Source: Antricoccus suffuscus
Lineage (GTDB): Bacteria; Actinomycetota; Actinomycetes; Mycobacteriales; Antricoccaceae
Assembly: GCF_003003235.1 (NCBI RefSeq)
Contig: NZ_PVUE01000004.1
Location: forward strand, 185,629-249,628
Length of the DNA: 64,000 nucleotides
Direction: 5' to 3'
The notes under the pieces were generated by a model that saw only the letters and a list, made by a program, of their open reading frames with translations, had not been told where the DNA came from and did no database searches. Of the stretch, positions 8,072 to 16,310 are shown in pieces. Positions within the stretch are counted from its first letter, which is position 1, and each line of letters begins with the position of its first letter. Both the position numbers and the translations under genes were made by a program.

Positions 8072-9328
8072 CTAACCGGCAGCGACCAGGTCTTGGGCTT
8101 CGTGCCAGGTCTTCAGGTCGAACCCGGCCACGGTCGCCTCTGCGCTTGTGGGCCCGGCGCTACTGGCGCTGCCGGCCAGGATTCGGCGGGCGAGCATATG
8201 GTCGCCAGGTCGGTTGACGGTCTCGACAGCGACGAGCCGGTCGGCGCGGTAGCGCAAAACGGTCCGCTGGCGTGGCTCCGGCGAGACCAGTTCCACGCTG
8301 TCGTCGTCGGTGTCGGCGAGCCCGGCTATCTGCAATTTGAGGTCGCCTTGGTCGGACCAGAACCACGGCAGTGCGTCGTACGCCGCGCTCGCACCGGTCA
8401 GCCGAGCGGCGACATGGCGTGCTTGGTCAGCGGCGTTCTGGACGCACTCAAGACGGATCATCCGGCCTCCGGCGTACGCACTGGGGAAGCTGACGGCATC
8501 GCCGATCGCCGAGATATCTGGGTCGTCGGTGAGTAGCTGCTCATCGACCCGGATCCCGTTGTCGACCCCGAGCCCGGCACGCTCGGCAAGCGTGGTCTCG
8601 GGTACGACGCCGATCCCGTACACGACCAGATCGGCCGGCACGATCCGTGCGTCCGTCAGTGTCGCGCTCGTCGCCACCCCGTTATCGCCGCCGATGCCGA
8701 TCACGCCCCGCCCGAACTCGAGCCGCACGCCCCAGTCCTCATGGGCCTGACGGAAGAAATCGGACGTCGCCGCCGAGACCGCCCGGGCCATCGGGCGATC
8801 GGCCTGCTCCAGCACATGCACCGAGGCGCCCAACGCGGCCGCCACCGCCGCGAACTCCAGGCCGATGAAGCCCGCACCGACCACCACAACCTCGACCCCG
8901 TCGCCGACCCGACCCGCCAGTGCATCTGCATCGGCTTGCGTGCGCATACCGATTACGCCGCCCAGCTCGGCACCGGGGACCGGCAGCTCCCGGTTGCGGG
9001 AGCCCGTCGCCAGGATCAGATGGTCATACGCCAGCGTAGGACCGCCGGCCAACTGGACCTGATGGCCCGCTCTGTCGATAGCCACCACCTGATCTGAGAT
9101 CAGATCCACCCGCTGTTTCGGGTACCAGTGATCCCGTCGAAGCAGCAGCTTGGCCGCATCGACCTTGCCCAGCAGGTATCCCTTCGATAGCGGCGGTCGC
9201 TGATACGGCAGGCCGGGCTCGCCGTTCACCAAAGTGATCGAGCCCTCGAACCCGCCCTGCCGCAGCGAGGCTGCGGCTTGGCAGCCGGCTTGGCCGGCGC
9301 CGATGATCACTACTGCTGACTGGTTCAT
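8072..9328 (-). CDS. FAD-dependent ferredoxin reductase for the adjacent P450
   Basis: A 418-residue NAD(P)H-dependent flavoprotein of the rhodocoxin/putidaredoxin reductase type. The N-terminal FAD-binding G-x-G-x-x-G site is GAGQAG at about residues 11-16, the NAD-binding second Rossmann motif reads V-V-V-G-A-G-F-I-G-L-E near residue 150, and the conserved G-D-A-V site for FAD lies near residue 280. The C-terminal reductase domain (W-F-W-S-D-Q) is present. Located 78 bp downstream of the P450 gene and in the same direction, it should pass electrons from NAD(P)H through the 2Fe-2S ferredoxin to the P450. Confidence 0.93.
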   Translation of the reverse strand: MNQSAVVIIGAGQAGCQAAASLRQGGFEGSITLVNGEPGLPYQRPPLSKGYLLGKVDAAKLLLRRDHWYPKQRVDLISDQVVAIDRAGHQVQLAGGPTLAYDHLILATGSRNRELPVPGAELGGVIGMRTQADADALAGRVGDGVEVVVVGAGFIGLEFAAVAAALGASVHVLEQADRPMARAVSAATSDFFRQAHEDWGVRLEFGRGVIGIGGDNGVATSATLTDARIVPADLVVYGIGVVPETTLAERAGLGVDNGIRVDEQLLTDDPDISAIGDAVSFPSAYAGGRMIRLECVQNAADQARHVAARLTGASAAYDALPWFWSDQGDLKLQIAGLADTDDDSVELVSPEPRQRTVLRYRADRLVAVETVNRPGDHMLARRILAGSASSAGPTSAEATVAGFDLKTWHEAQDLVAAG

Positions 9329-9406
9329 GTCACACCGTTCTCGCCATCAGTGCCTGGCAACGGATCACAAGAACCGCTGGATCATCGCCGCTCACCATCG
9401 CGTAGG

Positions 9407-10723
9407 TCAGTTGCGCCGGGGGATGACGACGGTCATCGACTCGTAGCCCTTGATGAAGCTGCTGTGGCTACGCACGGGCTCGCCGATGACGTTGATTTCC
9501 GGGAAACGCGCGAGCATTTCTTCCCAGATGATCCGTAGCTGCAACTCGGCCAGCTTGTTACCCAGGCAACGGTGGATTCCGAACCCGAAGGAAAGGTGCT
9601 GACGGGGATTCTTACGGTCGATGATGTACGACGCGGCATTCTGGATCTTGTCTTCGTCGCGGTTCCCCGACACGTACCACATCGCGACACGGTCGCCCTT
9701 GGGGATGATCTTGCCGTTAATTTCGACGTCGCGGGTGGTCCGGCGAGTCATATGGGTGAGCGGTGTCTGCCACCTGATCGTCTCGGACACCATCGAGGGG
9801 ATCAGTGCGGGGTTGGCCCGCAGCTTCGCATTCTCCGTCGGGTTCTTACTCAGCGCATATACCGAGCCGGTGATCGTGTTGCGCGTGGTGTCATTGCCGC
9901 CGACCAGGAGCACGATTCCATCGCCGAAGAGTTCCCGGTCCGTGAAGTCCGTGGCGTGCGGACTGTGCGCCAGCAGGGAAAGGAAGTCCACACGTGGCTC
10001 TTCCGACTGGCGGCGCGTGAACATGTCGTTGAAGGTGTCGAAGAATTCGTTCATCGCGACTACCCGGTCCTCTTGGTTCTCGACCGCCCGGCCGGGACCG
10101 GGGGCCGAGGTGATCACATCGGACCACCATGTCAGCTTCCGGCGCTGCTCCTGGGGGTAGTCGAAGAGGGTCGCCAACGTCATTGCCGTGAGTTCGATGG
10201 AGACCTTGTCGACCCAGTCAAACTCCTGTCCGATCGGCAGGCCGTCCAGGATCGCCCCGGCGCGTTCGCGGATCAGGGGCTCCATTGCGGCGAGGTTCGC
10301 GGGAGCCACGGCCTCGGACACCGCACCGCGGTGGATCTCGTGGTCCGGCGGGTCCATGCTCAGTAGCGAGGTGATGCCCTGACGTCGCTGGGCCTCCATT
10401 TCCTCCTCCGTCATCGACTCGGGCACTGGACGAGCCAACGTAATGATGCCGTTCGCGGAGAAGTCCTTCGGGTTGGTGTCCGCGGCCCGGATATCGTCCC
10501 ACTTCGTCAGCGACCAGTAGTGACCATATTCGGAGTGTTCCGCCGCCGTGAAGTGCACCGGATCCTCGGCGCGCAGGCGCTCGAAGACCCAGTGGATGTC
10601 ACCGGACGGATAGTGAGCCTCATTGGCCGGGTCCAGCGACTCCAGGGGCAACGCATAGATGCGCTCGCGCGCCTCGGCCTGCTCCGCAGTTAATGCCGCG
10701 TCATGCGAATCTGTGATGGTCAT
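9407..10723 (-). CDS. Cytochrome P450, CYP153-like
   Basis: A soluble 438-residue P450. The haem-ligand Cys is about residue 386 in F-G-F-G-I-H-R-C-L-G-N; the I-helix oxygen-activation motif reads G-G-N-D-T-T-R-N and the K-helix E-T-I-R is present. The N-terminal block (H-Y-W-S-L-T-K-W-D-D-I) and S-M-D-P-P-D-H, together with the I-helix wording, resemble CYP153 alkane or terpene hydroxylases that oxidise terminal carbons. The frame opens earlier, but the ATG at 10723 has a GGAAGAGA ribosome site six bases upstream and gives the expected N-terminus. The ferredoxin lies upstream and the reductase downstream, making a complete class I system. Substrate is inference from family. Confidence 0.9.
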   Translation of the reverse strand: MTITDSHDAALTAEQAEARERIYALPLESLDPANEAHYPSGDIHWVFERLRAEDPVHFTAAEHSEYGHYWSLTKWDDIRAADTNPKDFSANGIITLARPVPESMTEEEMEAQRRQGITSLLSMDPPDHEIHRGAVSEAVAPANLAAMEPLIRERAGAILDGLPIGQEFDWVDKVSIELTAMTLATLFDYPQEQRRKLTWWSDVITSAPGPGRAVENQEDRVVAMNEFFDTFNDMFTRRQSEEPRVDFLSLLAHSPHATDFTDRELFGDGIVLLVGGNDTTRNTITGSVYALSKNPTENAKLRANPALIPSMVSETIRWQTPLTHMTRRTTRDVEINGKIIPKGDRVAMWYVSGNRDEDKIQNAASYIIDRKNPRQHLSFGFGIHRCLGNKLAELQLRIIWEEMLARFPEINVIGEPVRSHSSFIKGYESMTVVIPRRN

Positions 10724-10830
10724 GTTTGTCTCTTCCAGATCGTTGCGGCGAAAGTGGAGTTTGATCATCGCCTGGTTCGGGTGTCGCTTTGGTGGTCTGG
10801 GGCATCCCGCGAGCGGCGAGATGCTTCGAT

Positions 10831-11142
10831 CTAGCTGCCGACGACCTCGACGATCAGTCCGTCGAGCTCCTCATCCGTCGTGATCTGGCAGCAGAGGCGG
10901 CTGTCCTCGCGCACGCCAAACGTGTTGTCGAGCATTGCTTGCTCGTCGCTCGTGCGCTCGCCGGTCGCTTCGCGCCACTGAGGGCTCACATACACGTGGC
11001 AAGTCGCGCAGGCCGCCTCTCCGCCGCAGTCCCCGTCGATACCGGGAACGGCATTGTCGACCGCGACTTCCATGAGCTTCCAGCCCGGCTCGGCCTCAAC
11101 GGTGCGAGTCGTCTTGTCCTGCAATACAAAGGTAACTTCCAC
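10831..11142 (-). CDS. 2Fe-2S ferredoxin (adrenodoxin/putidaredoxin type)
   Basis: About 103 residues from a GTG start. Four cluster cysteines follow the C-x5-C-x2-C...C pattern: C-G-G-E-A-A-C-A-T-C and, near the C-terminus, L-C-C-Q-I. The open frame reaches 11193, but that would put the N-terminus across an operator-like palindrome; the GTG at 11142 is preceded by GAGGAGC and gives a normal length (about 105) with the expected V-E-V-T-F start of the beta-grasp fold. It is the one-electron carrier between the flavin reductase and the P450 107 bp downstream. Confidence 0.9.
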   Translation of the reverse strand: MEVTFVLQDKTTRTVEAEPGWKLMEVAVDNAVPGIDGDCGGEAACATCHVYVSPQWREATGERTSDEQAMLDNTFGVREDSRLCCQITTDEELDGLIVEVVGS

Positions 11143-11177
11143 GCCGCGTGCTCCTCGCGTCAAAAATAATGTGACTG

Positions 11178-11206
11178 AACCTACGCTAGACATAGTGTCT
11201 AGTCAA
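11178..11206 (-). promoter_or_regulatory. Promoter with palindromic operator for the ferredoxin-P450-reductase operon
   Basis: On the minus strand a TTGACT -35 (11201-11206) and TAGGTT -10 (11178-11183) are separated by exactly 17 bp. Within the spacer is a perfect inverted repeat CTAGACA-TAG-TGTCTAG (11186-11202), which overlaps the -35. This is the classic place for a TetR-type repressor to block RNA polymerase, and a TetR gene lies divergently 275 bp away. The ferredoxin start codon is 36 bp beyond the -10. The pairing of repressor and site is inference. Confidence 0.65.
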
Positions 11207-11273
11207 TGGCGCTCTGTCGCGTCAAATCTTTGATGGCTGACCGGCATGCGGGTTCTTTATGCGAACCTCACAC

Positions 11274-11420
11274 CTAGGAAGCGAAGAAGAGGATCTGCTC
11301 ACGGGTGTAGGTGCGCTCCGGATGGGCGTTGCGCAGATGCTCCTGCGTCTTCTCTACGAGTTGGTCCTCGTCTTCGCCTTCCACGACCTCGCCGCAGGGG
11401 CAGTTCAGGTACAGGTCCAC
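11274..11420 (-). CDS. Small DUF1059-like protein
   Basis: A 48-residue protein starting at GTG 11420, with GAGAGG seven bases upstream. It begins V-D-L-Y-L-N-C-P-C-G and continues with an acidic D-E-D-Q-L-V-E segment and an E-H-L-R-N-A-H-P helix, the pattern of DUF1059 proteins (short N-terminal C-x-C-G strand, helix with a conserved histidine). The C-x-C plus H-x4-H pattern could bind a metal. It stands upstream of the ferredoxin gene on the same strand and divergent from the TetR gene, so it may share the locus's regulation. Function of the family is not known to me. Identified by direct translation, because it is short. Confidence 0.7.
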   Translation of the reverse strand: MDLYLNCPCGEVVEGEDEDQLVEKTQEHLRNAHPERTYTREQILFFAS

Positions 11421-11476
11421 TTCATGTCCTCTCGATGGTGGTCTTTGCATACGAATCGTTCTGCTAAAGTCGCGCC

Positions 11477-12127
11477 GTGAGTGCGCCGCCGCCAGACTTC
11501 CAGCGAGTTGCCGACAGTCGTCCCGGTATGACCGCGCGAGACGAGCTTCGGGAACTGACTCATCAACGGTTGCTGGCCGCGGCGGAAGCCATCTTCGAGA
11601 GCGAAGGTTACTGGCGAACCACCGTCAGCGGTATAACCAAGGCGGCTAACGTTTCGAGGGCGACGTTCTACCTTCATTTCACCGACAAGTCCACCGTTCT
11701 CCTCGCGATCATGCGTACTAATCTCGCCGATACTCCGGCGTACTGGCAACAGGTCGATGCTGCGCTGATCGACGGCGGCCGGGACGTGCTGCGGGCCGCA
11801 TTGGGTAGGACGCTCAACTGGTATCAGAAGCACGGACTGATGCTGCGGGCCGTGCGAGAGGCCATGACCTCCGATCCTCATCTCGCCGAGAAGACCGAGG
11901 GAACGATTGCGGGTTTCGCGGACGAGATGTCCGACTACCTTGCCAGTGTCTCGTCTGACCAACGAACTCAGGCGCACCTGCGGCTTCAGCTTCTGATCAT
12001 CCAGCTTGATCAGCTCGCGTTCAGGCTCGTCGTCCAGGGCCTGCAGCGCATCGACCGAGAACTCATGCTGGATGAGCTGACCGATATCTGGCAACTGGCG
12101 CTGCCTGCGGCTCGACGACCGGACTAG
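11477..12127 (+). CDS. TetR family transcriptional regulator
   Basis: A 216-residue repressor. The N-terminal helix-turn-helix spans about residues 25-70 (L-L-A-A-A-E-A-I-F...S-R-A-T-F-Y-L-H-F-T-D-K-S). The C-terminal ligand/dimer domain is unclassified. A TAAAGT -10-like hexamer ends six bases before the GTG, so the mRNA may be leaderless. It is divergent from DUF1059 and the P450 operon and is the best candidate for the repressor acting on the palindrome at 11186-11202. A short dyad ACGA-A-TCGT lies at 11451-11459, but it does not match that palindrome, so self-regulation is not evident. Confidence 0.9.
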   Translation: MSAPPPDFQRVADSRPGMTARDELRELTHQRLLAAAEAIFESEGYWRTTVSGITKAANVSRATFYLHFTDKSTVLLAIMRTNLADTPAYWQQVDAALIDGGRDVLRAALGRTLNWYQKHGLMLRAVREAMTSDPHLAEKTEGTIAGFADEMSDYLASVSSDQRTQAHLRLQLLIIQLDQLAFRLVVQGLQRIDRELMLDELTDIWQLALPAARRPD

Positions 12128-12233
12128 CATTCAAAGTCTCACCACTGACGGTGGACTTGTCCTGCGACTACCTCGAAGCGCCGTGCGATGGAAACTTCGC
12201 GTGACCATGGCGCCGAGCATAGCCGCAGTAAGT

Positions 12234-12273
12234 GCGATATCGGAACTGGCGGCAACCCGCCAGCCCATATCGC
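12234..12273. terminator. Long two-part stem-loop downstream of the TetR gene
   Basis: Two nested perfect arms: GCGATAT (12234-12240) with ATATCGC (12267-12273), and CTGGCGG (12246-12252) with CCGCCAG (12257-12263) closing a CAAC tetraloop. There is no U-tract on either side, so it is not a classic intrinsic terminator; a processing site or transcript-end stabiliser is equally possible. It lies in 234 bp without any other recognisable content. Confidence 0.4.
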
Positions 12274-12361
12274 TGAGTCTCGATCGGTAGTAATCTCGGA
12301 AATGCGTCGGGGGGCGTTCCGCGGCAAGCGGCACGGCGGTGGCGCCGATTGAGGGTGCGTC

Positions 12362-13522
12362 GTGGCAAAGTACAGGATCCGCGCGGCTTGGCTCGTTCCG
12401 ATTCTCGCGCTCGTAGTCGGTGGCTGTGCCGCCCAACCTAAGACGGCGAGCACGGCCAGCAAATCCCCGCCCAGCACCGTCCCAGAGGTGGCCTCCGTGA
12501 CCACCCTCAAGCCGGCCCTCAAGAAGGCGATCGATGATGACATCGCTGAGGCAGTGGCGACGTACAACGTGCCAGGGGCGGTCGTTGGAATTCATCTCGC
12601 CGACAAGGGCGACTATACGGCGACCGTCGGCGTCGCCAACCTCAAGACGAAGGCGCCGCTGACCACCGAGATGACGTGGCCGCTGCGCAGCGTGACGAAG
12701 TCTTTCGTGGTTACCGCGGCTCTGCAGTTGGTCGAAGCGGGCAAGCTAAGTCTGGACGACACGATCGCGAAATGGATGCCCAACCTTCCGAACGCCAACC
12801 AGATCACCGTTCGACAGCTAGCGAATATGACGAGTGGGCTGCCGGAATACACCAACGACGCCTTCATCAAGGCCTACTCGGCGAATCCAGATAAAGAGTT
12901 CACGGCCGACGAGCTCATCGGCTTTGCAGCAACCGAGCCGGCGCAGTTTCCGCCCGGAGCCAAGCACGTCTACACAAACACCAACACCGTAGTGCTGGGC
13001 CGGATCATCGAGATGGTCACCGGCATGCCCATTGCCCAGGTGCTTCAGCAGCAGATCTTCACGCCGCTAAAGCTCACGCACACGGCCTACGCGACGAGTG
13101 ACTCAGACTGGCCAAAACCGCACGCTGTCGGCTACCAGCCCGATAACACGAAGATGGAGCCGCAGGGCAACAACTTCTCCATCTTCGCGGGGTCCGGGGC
13201 TATGGTCTCGACCCTCGCGGACTTGCAGATCTACGCGCCTGCGCTGGCCAATGGGACCTTGCTCAACCCGCAGCTCCAGGCCGCGCGACTCGTCGGTGCG
13301 CCGTTAGATAAAGGCCCCGAGTACGACCAGTACGCGCTTGGTATTGGCGAGATCGCCGGTTGGTGGGGACATACCGGCGAGGGCTTCGGCTTTACCCTTG
13401 CCGTTATGGGACAGCAGGGGACGGACAATTCGGTCGTCATCCTCATGAATATCTCGAATCTCGATGGCCATCCGCCGACAAAGCTCATGCGTAAGATCGC
13501 CGCGACCCTGAAGTCCGCCTAG
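12362..13522 (+). CDS. Lipoprotein serine hydrolase of the beta-lactamase/D-Ala-D-Ala carboxypeptidase fold
   Basis: A 386-residue protein with a lipoprotein signal: basic start, hydrophobic core, then a V-G-G-C lipobox at about residues 19-22, so it is anchored outside the membrane. The serine-reactive triad is clear: S-V-T-K (S-x-x-K) near residue 115, Y-T-N (Y-x-N) near residue 205, and an H-T-G in place of K-T-G near residue 338. The H-x-G variant is usual in class C-like esterases and R61-type DD-peptidases. It may act on peptidoglycan or small esters; no resistance role is implied. GTG start. It stands alone between the TetR gene and a VOC gene. Confidence 0.9.
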   Translation: MAKYRIRAAWLVPILALVVGGCAAQPKTASTASKSPPSTVPEVASVTTLKPALKKAIDDDIAEAVATYNVPGAVVGIHLADKGDYTATVGVANLKTKAPLTTEMTWPLRSVTKSFVVTAALQLVEAGKLSLDDTIAKWMPNLPNANQITVRQLANMTSGLPEYTNDAFIKAYSANPDKEFTADELIGFAATEPAQFPPGAKHVYTNTNTVVLGRIIEMVTGMPIAQVLQQQIFTPLKLTHTAYATSDSDWPKPHAVGYQPDNTKMEPQGNNFSIFAGSGAMVSTLADLQIYAPALANGTLLNPQLQAARLVGAPLDKGPEYDQYALGIGEIAGWWGHTGEGFGFTLAVMGQQGTDNSVVILMNISNLDGHPPTKLMRKIAATLKSA

Positions 13523-13603
13523 CCGAGGCTGCTAGATACGAATGCCCGGCGAGGGACTCGTCGCACGGCGGGCAACACGACGGCTGGCTCTCCTGCTTAG
13601 CCT

Positions 13604-13617
13604 GTCTATAGATAGAC
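13604..13617. promoter_or_regulatory. Inverted repeat upstream of the VOC gene
   Basis: GTCTAT-AG-ATAGAC, a perfect 6-bp dyad, 23 bp before the ATG of the VOC-family gene. It contains CTATAG, so it could combine a -10 element with an operator. No regulator gene adjoins it. Confidence 0.35.
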
Positions 13618-13640
13618 CAAATGCGAGCAGGAGGAGCAAG

Positions 13641-14084
13641 ATGAGGCTGCATCATGTCCAGGTCGCCTGCCCCCCTGGGACCGAGGACGAGGCCCGACGG
13701 TTTTACGCCGACGGTCTCGGACTGACCGAGGTGGAGAAGCCCGAAGATCTCAAGCCCAAAGGCGGGGTGTGGTTCCGGGCATACGACGACTCGGGAGCGG
13801 TGACAGCGGAGATCCATGTCGGGGTCGAGGACCCGTTTTCACCCGCCCTCAAAGCGCATCCGGCGGTGCAGTTCGCTAGTGTGGCCGAACTTGAGGCCAT
13901 CACTGAGCGGCTGGTCGAGCTTGGGTTCGACGTTGACTGGAGCCAGCGGTATAACTTTCCGGGTAACGAGCGGTGCCATACCGCTGACGGTCCGGGCAAC
14001 CGGGTCGAGCTCCTAGCGCCGGTCGAGCCAGGGTTACGACCGCCGGCGGGCACGCCAGGTGAGGGCGCCTCCGGCGGTCAGTAG
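13641..14084 (+). CDS. VOC family (glyoxalase/dioxygenase fold) protein
   Basis: A 147-residue vicinal-oxygen-chelate protein. It starts M-R-L-H-H-V-Q-V (the metal-ligand histidine of the first beta-alpha-beta-beta-beta module), then G-L-G-L-T-E-V and, in the second module, H-P-A-V-Q-F and N-R-V-E-L-L. The ATG at 13641 has a strong AGGAGGAGC ribosome site; the frame extends upstream only through non-homologous sequence. Metal-dependent chemistry is likely but the reaction is unknown; such proteins include glyoxalases, epimerases and drug-binding proteins. The C-terminus ends in a glycine-rich tail. Confidence 0.85.
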   Translation: MRLHHVQVACPPGTEDEARRFYADGLGLTEVEKPEDLKPKGGVWFRAYDDSGAVTAEIHVGVEDPFSPALKAHPAVQFASVAELEAITERLVELGFDVDWSQRYNFPGNERCHTADGPGNRVELLAPVEPGLRPPAGTPGEGASGGQ

Positions 14085-14252
14085 TCCGGCCGAGAGGACG
14101 TGGGGACAGTCGAGGCGGGACCGACATCCGTCGCGTCGGTGATGTTGATCTTGAACAGCCTCTTATAGCTGCTCGCGATCTAAGTGCAACGAAATGTCCG
14201 GACGTCGTACACAAACGCAGCACCCAACTGCGCGACTGACAGACTGGACAAC

Positions 14253-15404
14253 ATGCCGATCGACCTTGAGGCGCTGACAAACGACCCGCACCCAGTCCTG
14301 CGGGCGTGCCGTGAAAGCTCCCCGGTGCTGTGGGTCGATGAGCTCGACGGCTGGCTGGTCACCGGGTACGACGAGGCGGTGCAAGTGTTGAAGGACTCAG
14401 GCACCTTCACCGTCCAGGACGCTCGATTCTCGACCGCACGGCTCACTGGCGAGAGCATGCTGACCGTCGACGGGGCGGCACATTCTCGCCACCGCGGGGC
14501 TTTTGCCGCGCCGTATCGTCCGGCCGCCATTCGGCAGCGACTCACCGAGGCAACCCGACGGATCGCAGACGGGCTCGTCGTGGCCCGCGCCGACCGGGCG
14601 AGCATCGAGGTGCTGTCCGAGCTTGCGCAACCTCTCGCGATCGCCGTACTGGCCGAGACTCTGGGGCTGCCGCGTACGTCGGCGGCCGAGGTCGTCGAGT
14701 GGCACCACCTGCTGGCTGCCGCGTTTGAAGCCGACGCGGCGGGCCGTCCGGCTGCGGTCCCGACGCGTGCCCTCGACGAACTGCGCTCCCGGGTGCTCGA
14801 GACGGTACGACGGACCGAGGCGAGTCCGTTGCTCGATGCCGCGACCTCGGGCGCCGATCCGCTCACCGTCGAGGAAACGGTCGGCAACCTTGCGATCATG
14901 ATGATCGGCGGCGTCGAAACGGTCGAAGGGATGATTGCGCATGCCGTGCAGTACCTCTGGCGACGCGGTGCCGACCCGCTCGCCGAAAGCCCGGATGCGC
15001 TCGACGAGCGCGCGGTGGACCGGGCGATCGAGGAGTCGCTGCGGATCGAGCCGGCCGCCGCCCGGTTGGACCGCTACGCGACGACCGATATCCAGATCGG
15101 CGCCGCCCAGATTCGCCGCGGTGACCTGGTGATGGTCTCGGTCAGCGGCGCGAACCGGGATCCGCGGCAGTTCGCCGATCCTGACACCTTCAATCCAGAT
15201 CGGGCGAATCTCACCCGTCAGCTTGGATTCGCGCTCGGTCCGCACTACTGCCTCGGCGTACACCTCGCCCGGCTGGAAGCGCGCGAGGCGATCTTCGCGC
15301 TGCGGCGGCACCTGCCGGAGGCCCACCTCGACGTACGCCGCAGCGAGACGCCGGTCGGCCTGATCTTCCGTAAACCGCGCCGACTCACTCTGGCCGTCCG
15401 ATAG
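14253..15404 (+). CDS. Cytochrome P450 (second, unrelated to the CYP153-like one)
   Basis: A short 383-residue bacterial P450. Haem Cys333 lies in F-A-L-G-P-H-Y-C-L-G-V-H-L-A-R, and the I-helix reads G-G-V-E-T-V-E, where Glu replaces the usual Asp before the Thr. The K-helix motif E-E-S-L-R is present. It has no redox partner alongside, so it must borrow a ferredoxin and reductase, possibly one of the two sets at 8-11 kb or 25 kb. The start ATG at 14253 gives the family's usual M-P-I-D N-terminus; the frame upstream is not homologous. Substrate unknown. Confidence 0.88.
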   Translation: MPIDLEALTNDPHPVLRACRESSPVLWVDELDGWLVTGYDEAVQVLKDSGTFTVQDARFSTARLTGESMLTVDGAAHSRHRGAFAAPYRPAAIRQRLTEATRRIADGLVVARADRASIEVLSELAQPLAIAVLAETLGLPRTSAAEVVEWHHLLAAAFEADAAGRPAAVPTRALDELRSRVLETVRRTEASPLLDAATSGADPLTVEETVGNLAIMMIGGVETVEGMIAHAVQYLWRRGADPLAESPDALDERAVDRAIEESLRIEPAAARLDRYATTDIQIGAAQIRRGDLVMVSVSGANRDPRQFADPDTFNPDRANLTRQLGFALGPHYCLGVHLARLEAREAIFALRRHLPEAHLDVRRSETPVGLIFRKPRRLTLAVR

Positions 15405-15423
15405 CTGGTCGACGTTTCGTACC

Positions 15424-16104
15424 TCACGGTCCGTGCCGCGAGGCGCGGGCCTCGCCGGCGTCCGTCAGATAGCGGATGACTGCCAGGACCCTGCGGTGGT
15501 CATCGGCGTCGACCGGTAAGCCGAACGCGTCGTAGATGTGCGAAGTGTGCTGCACGACAGACTTCTCACTCAGGTGTAGCTCGCTCGCGATGGCCGCATT
15601 GCTGCGGCCCTGGGCCATCAAGCCCAGCACCTCGAGTTGTCGAGGCGTCAGCGTCCCGACGGCCCCGCCTAGAACGCTGGCCCGCGTTACCATCACCGAC
15701 ACGACGTCAGGGTCGAGTGCGGTGCCTCCGGAGGCGACCCGTCGCAGGTCTGCCGTAAACGTGGGCACATCGGCGATGCGTTGTTTGAGCAGGTAGCCCA
15801 CGCCCCCGCCGTCCCGTTGGAGTAACTCGGTGGCATACCGGCGCTGCACATACTGCGATAACACCACCACCGCGATGGACGGCGTCGTCTTCTTGATCCT
15901 CAGCGCGGCCAGAAGCCCCTCATCAGTGTGAGTCGGAGGCATCCTGATGTCAGTGATCACCAGATCTGGGCGCATGCGCGTAACCACCTGGTCGAGCTCC
16001 ACGGCCGTGCCGACCGTAGCGATCACGTCGAACCCGTCGGTGTCAAGCACGTGTCTGAGACCTTCGCGCAGCAGTACTTCATCCTCGGCAATCACTACAC
16101 GCAT
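15424..16104 (-). CDS. NarL/LuxR-type response regulator
   Basis: A 226-residue two-component regulator. The receiver domain (1-120) has the acidic pocket E-D near residues 7-8, phospho-acceptor Asp in L-V-I-T-D-I-R-M-P at about 55 and the conserved Lys in Y-L-L-K. The LuxR helix-turn-helix (about 155-215) reads L-T-P-R-Q-L-E-V-L...L-S-E-K-S-V-V-Q-H. No histidine kinase gene adjoins it; the 206 bp between it and the MFS gene holds only a short open frame that ends by overlapping this ATG. It is therefore an orphan, or has lost its kinase. Confidence 0.92.
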   Translation of the reverse strand: MRVVIAEDEVLLREGLRHVLDTDGFDVIATVGTAVELDQVVTRMRPDLVITDIRMPPTHTDEGLLAALRIKKTTPSIAVVVLSQYVQRRYATELLQRDGGGVGYLLKQRIADVPTFTADLRRVASGGTALDPDVVSVMVTRASVLGGAVGTLTPRQLEVLGLMAQGRSNAAIASELHLSEKSVVQHTSHIYDAFGLPVDADDHRRVLAVIRYLTDAGEARASRHGP

Positions 16105-16310
16105 GGAAGGTCCACCTCATCCGGAGCCGCGCGAGGACGGTCGCTCGGGTTGCCGAGCAGCGTGGCCGAACGGCCGCATCTGCGTGAGGGAATATCGCTG
16201 ATGGCCATAGCGATCACCGTAGTATCACTCGCCCACGCGACCGGATCGGCAATTCAGGTGGCCGCGGCAGCCGCGGTATCGCTCGAGGTCTTCTGGAAGG
16301 GTCAAACTTC

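Noticed and set aside
8310..9097. Long plus-strand frames opposite the ferredoxin reductase
   Set aside because: Arg/Pro/Ser-rich antisense shadows of a clear Rossmann-fold enzyme, a usual effect of high GC third positions.
11405..12130. A 241-residue minus-strand frame opposite the TetR gene
   Set aside because: Antisense to a canonical helix-turn-helix gene and with no motif of its own.
16095..16253. Short frame before the orphan response regulator as a histidine kinase gene
   Set aside because: Only about 50 codons without HisKA or HATPase motifs; kept as a weak finding, not called as a gene.
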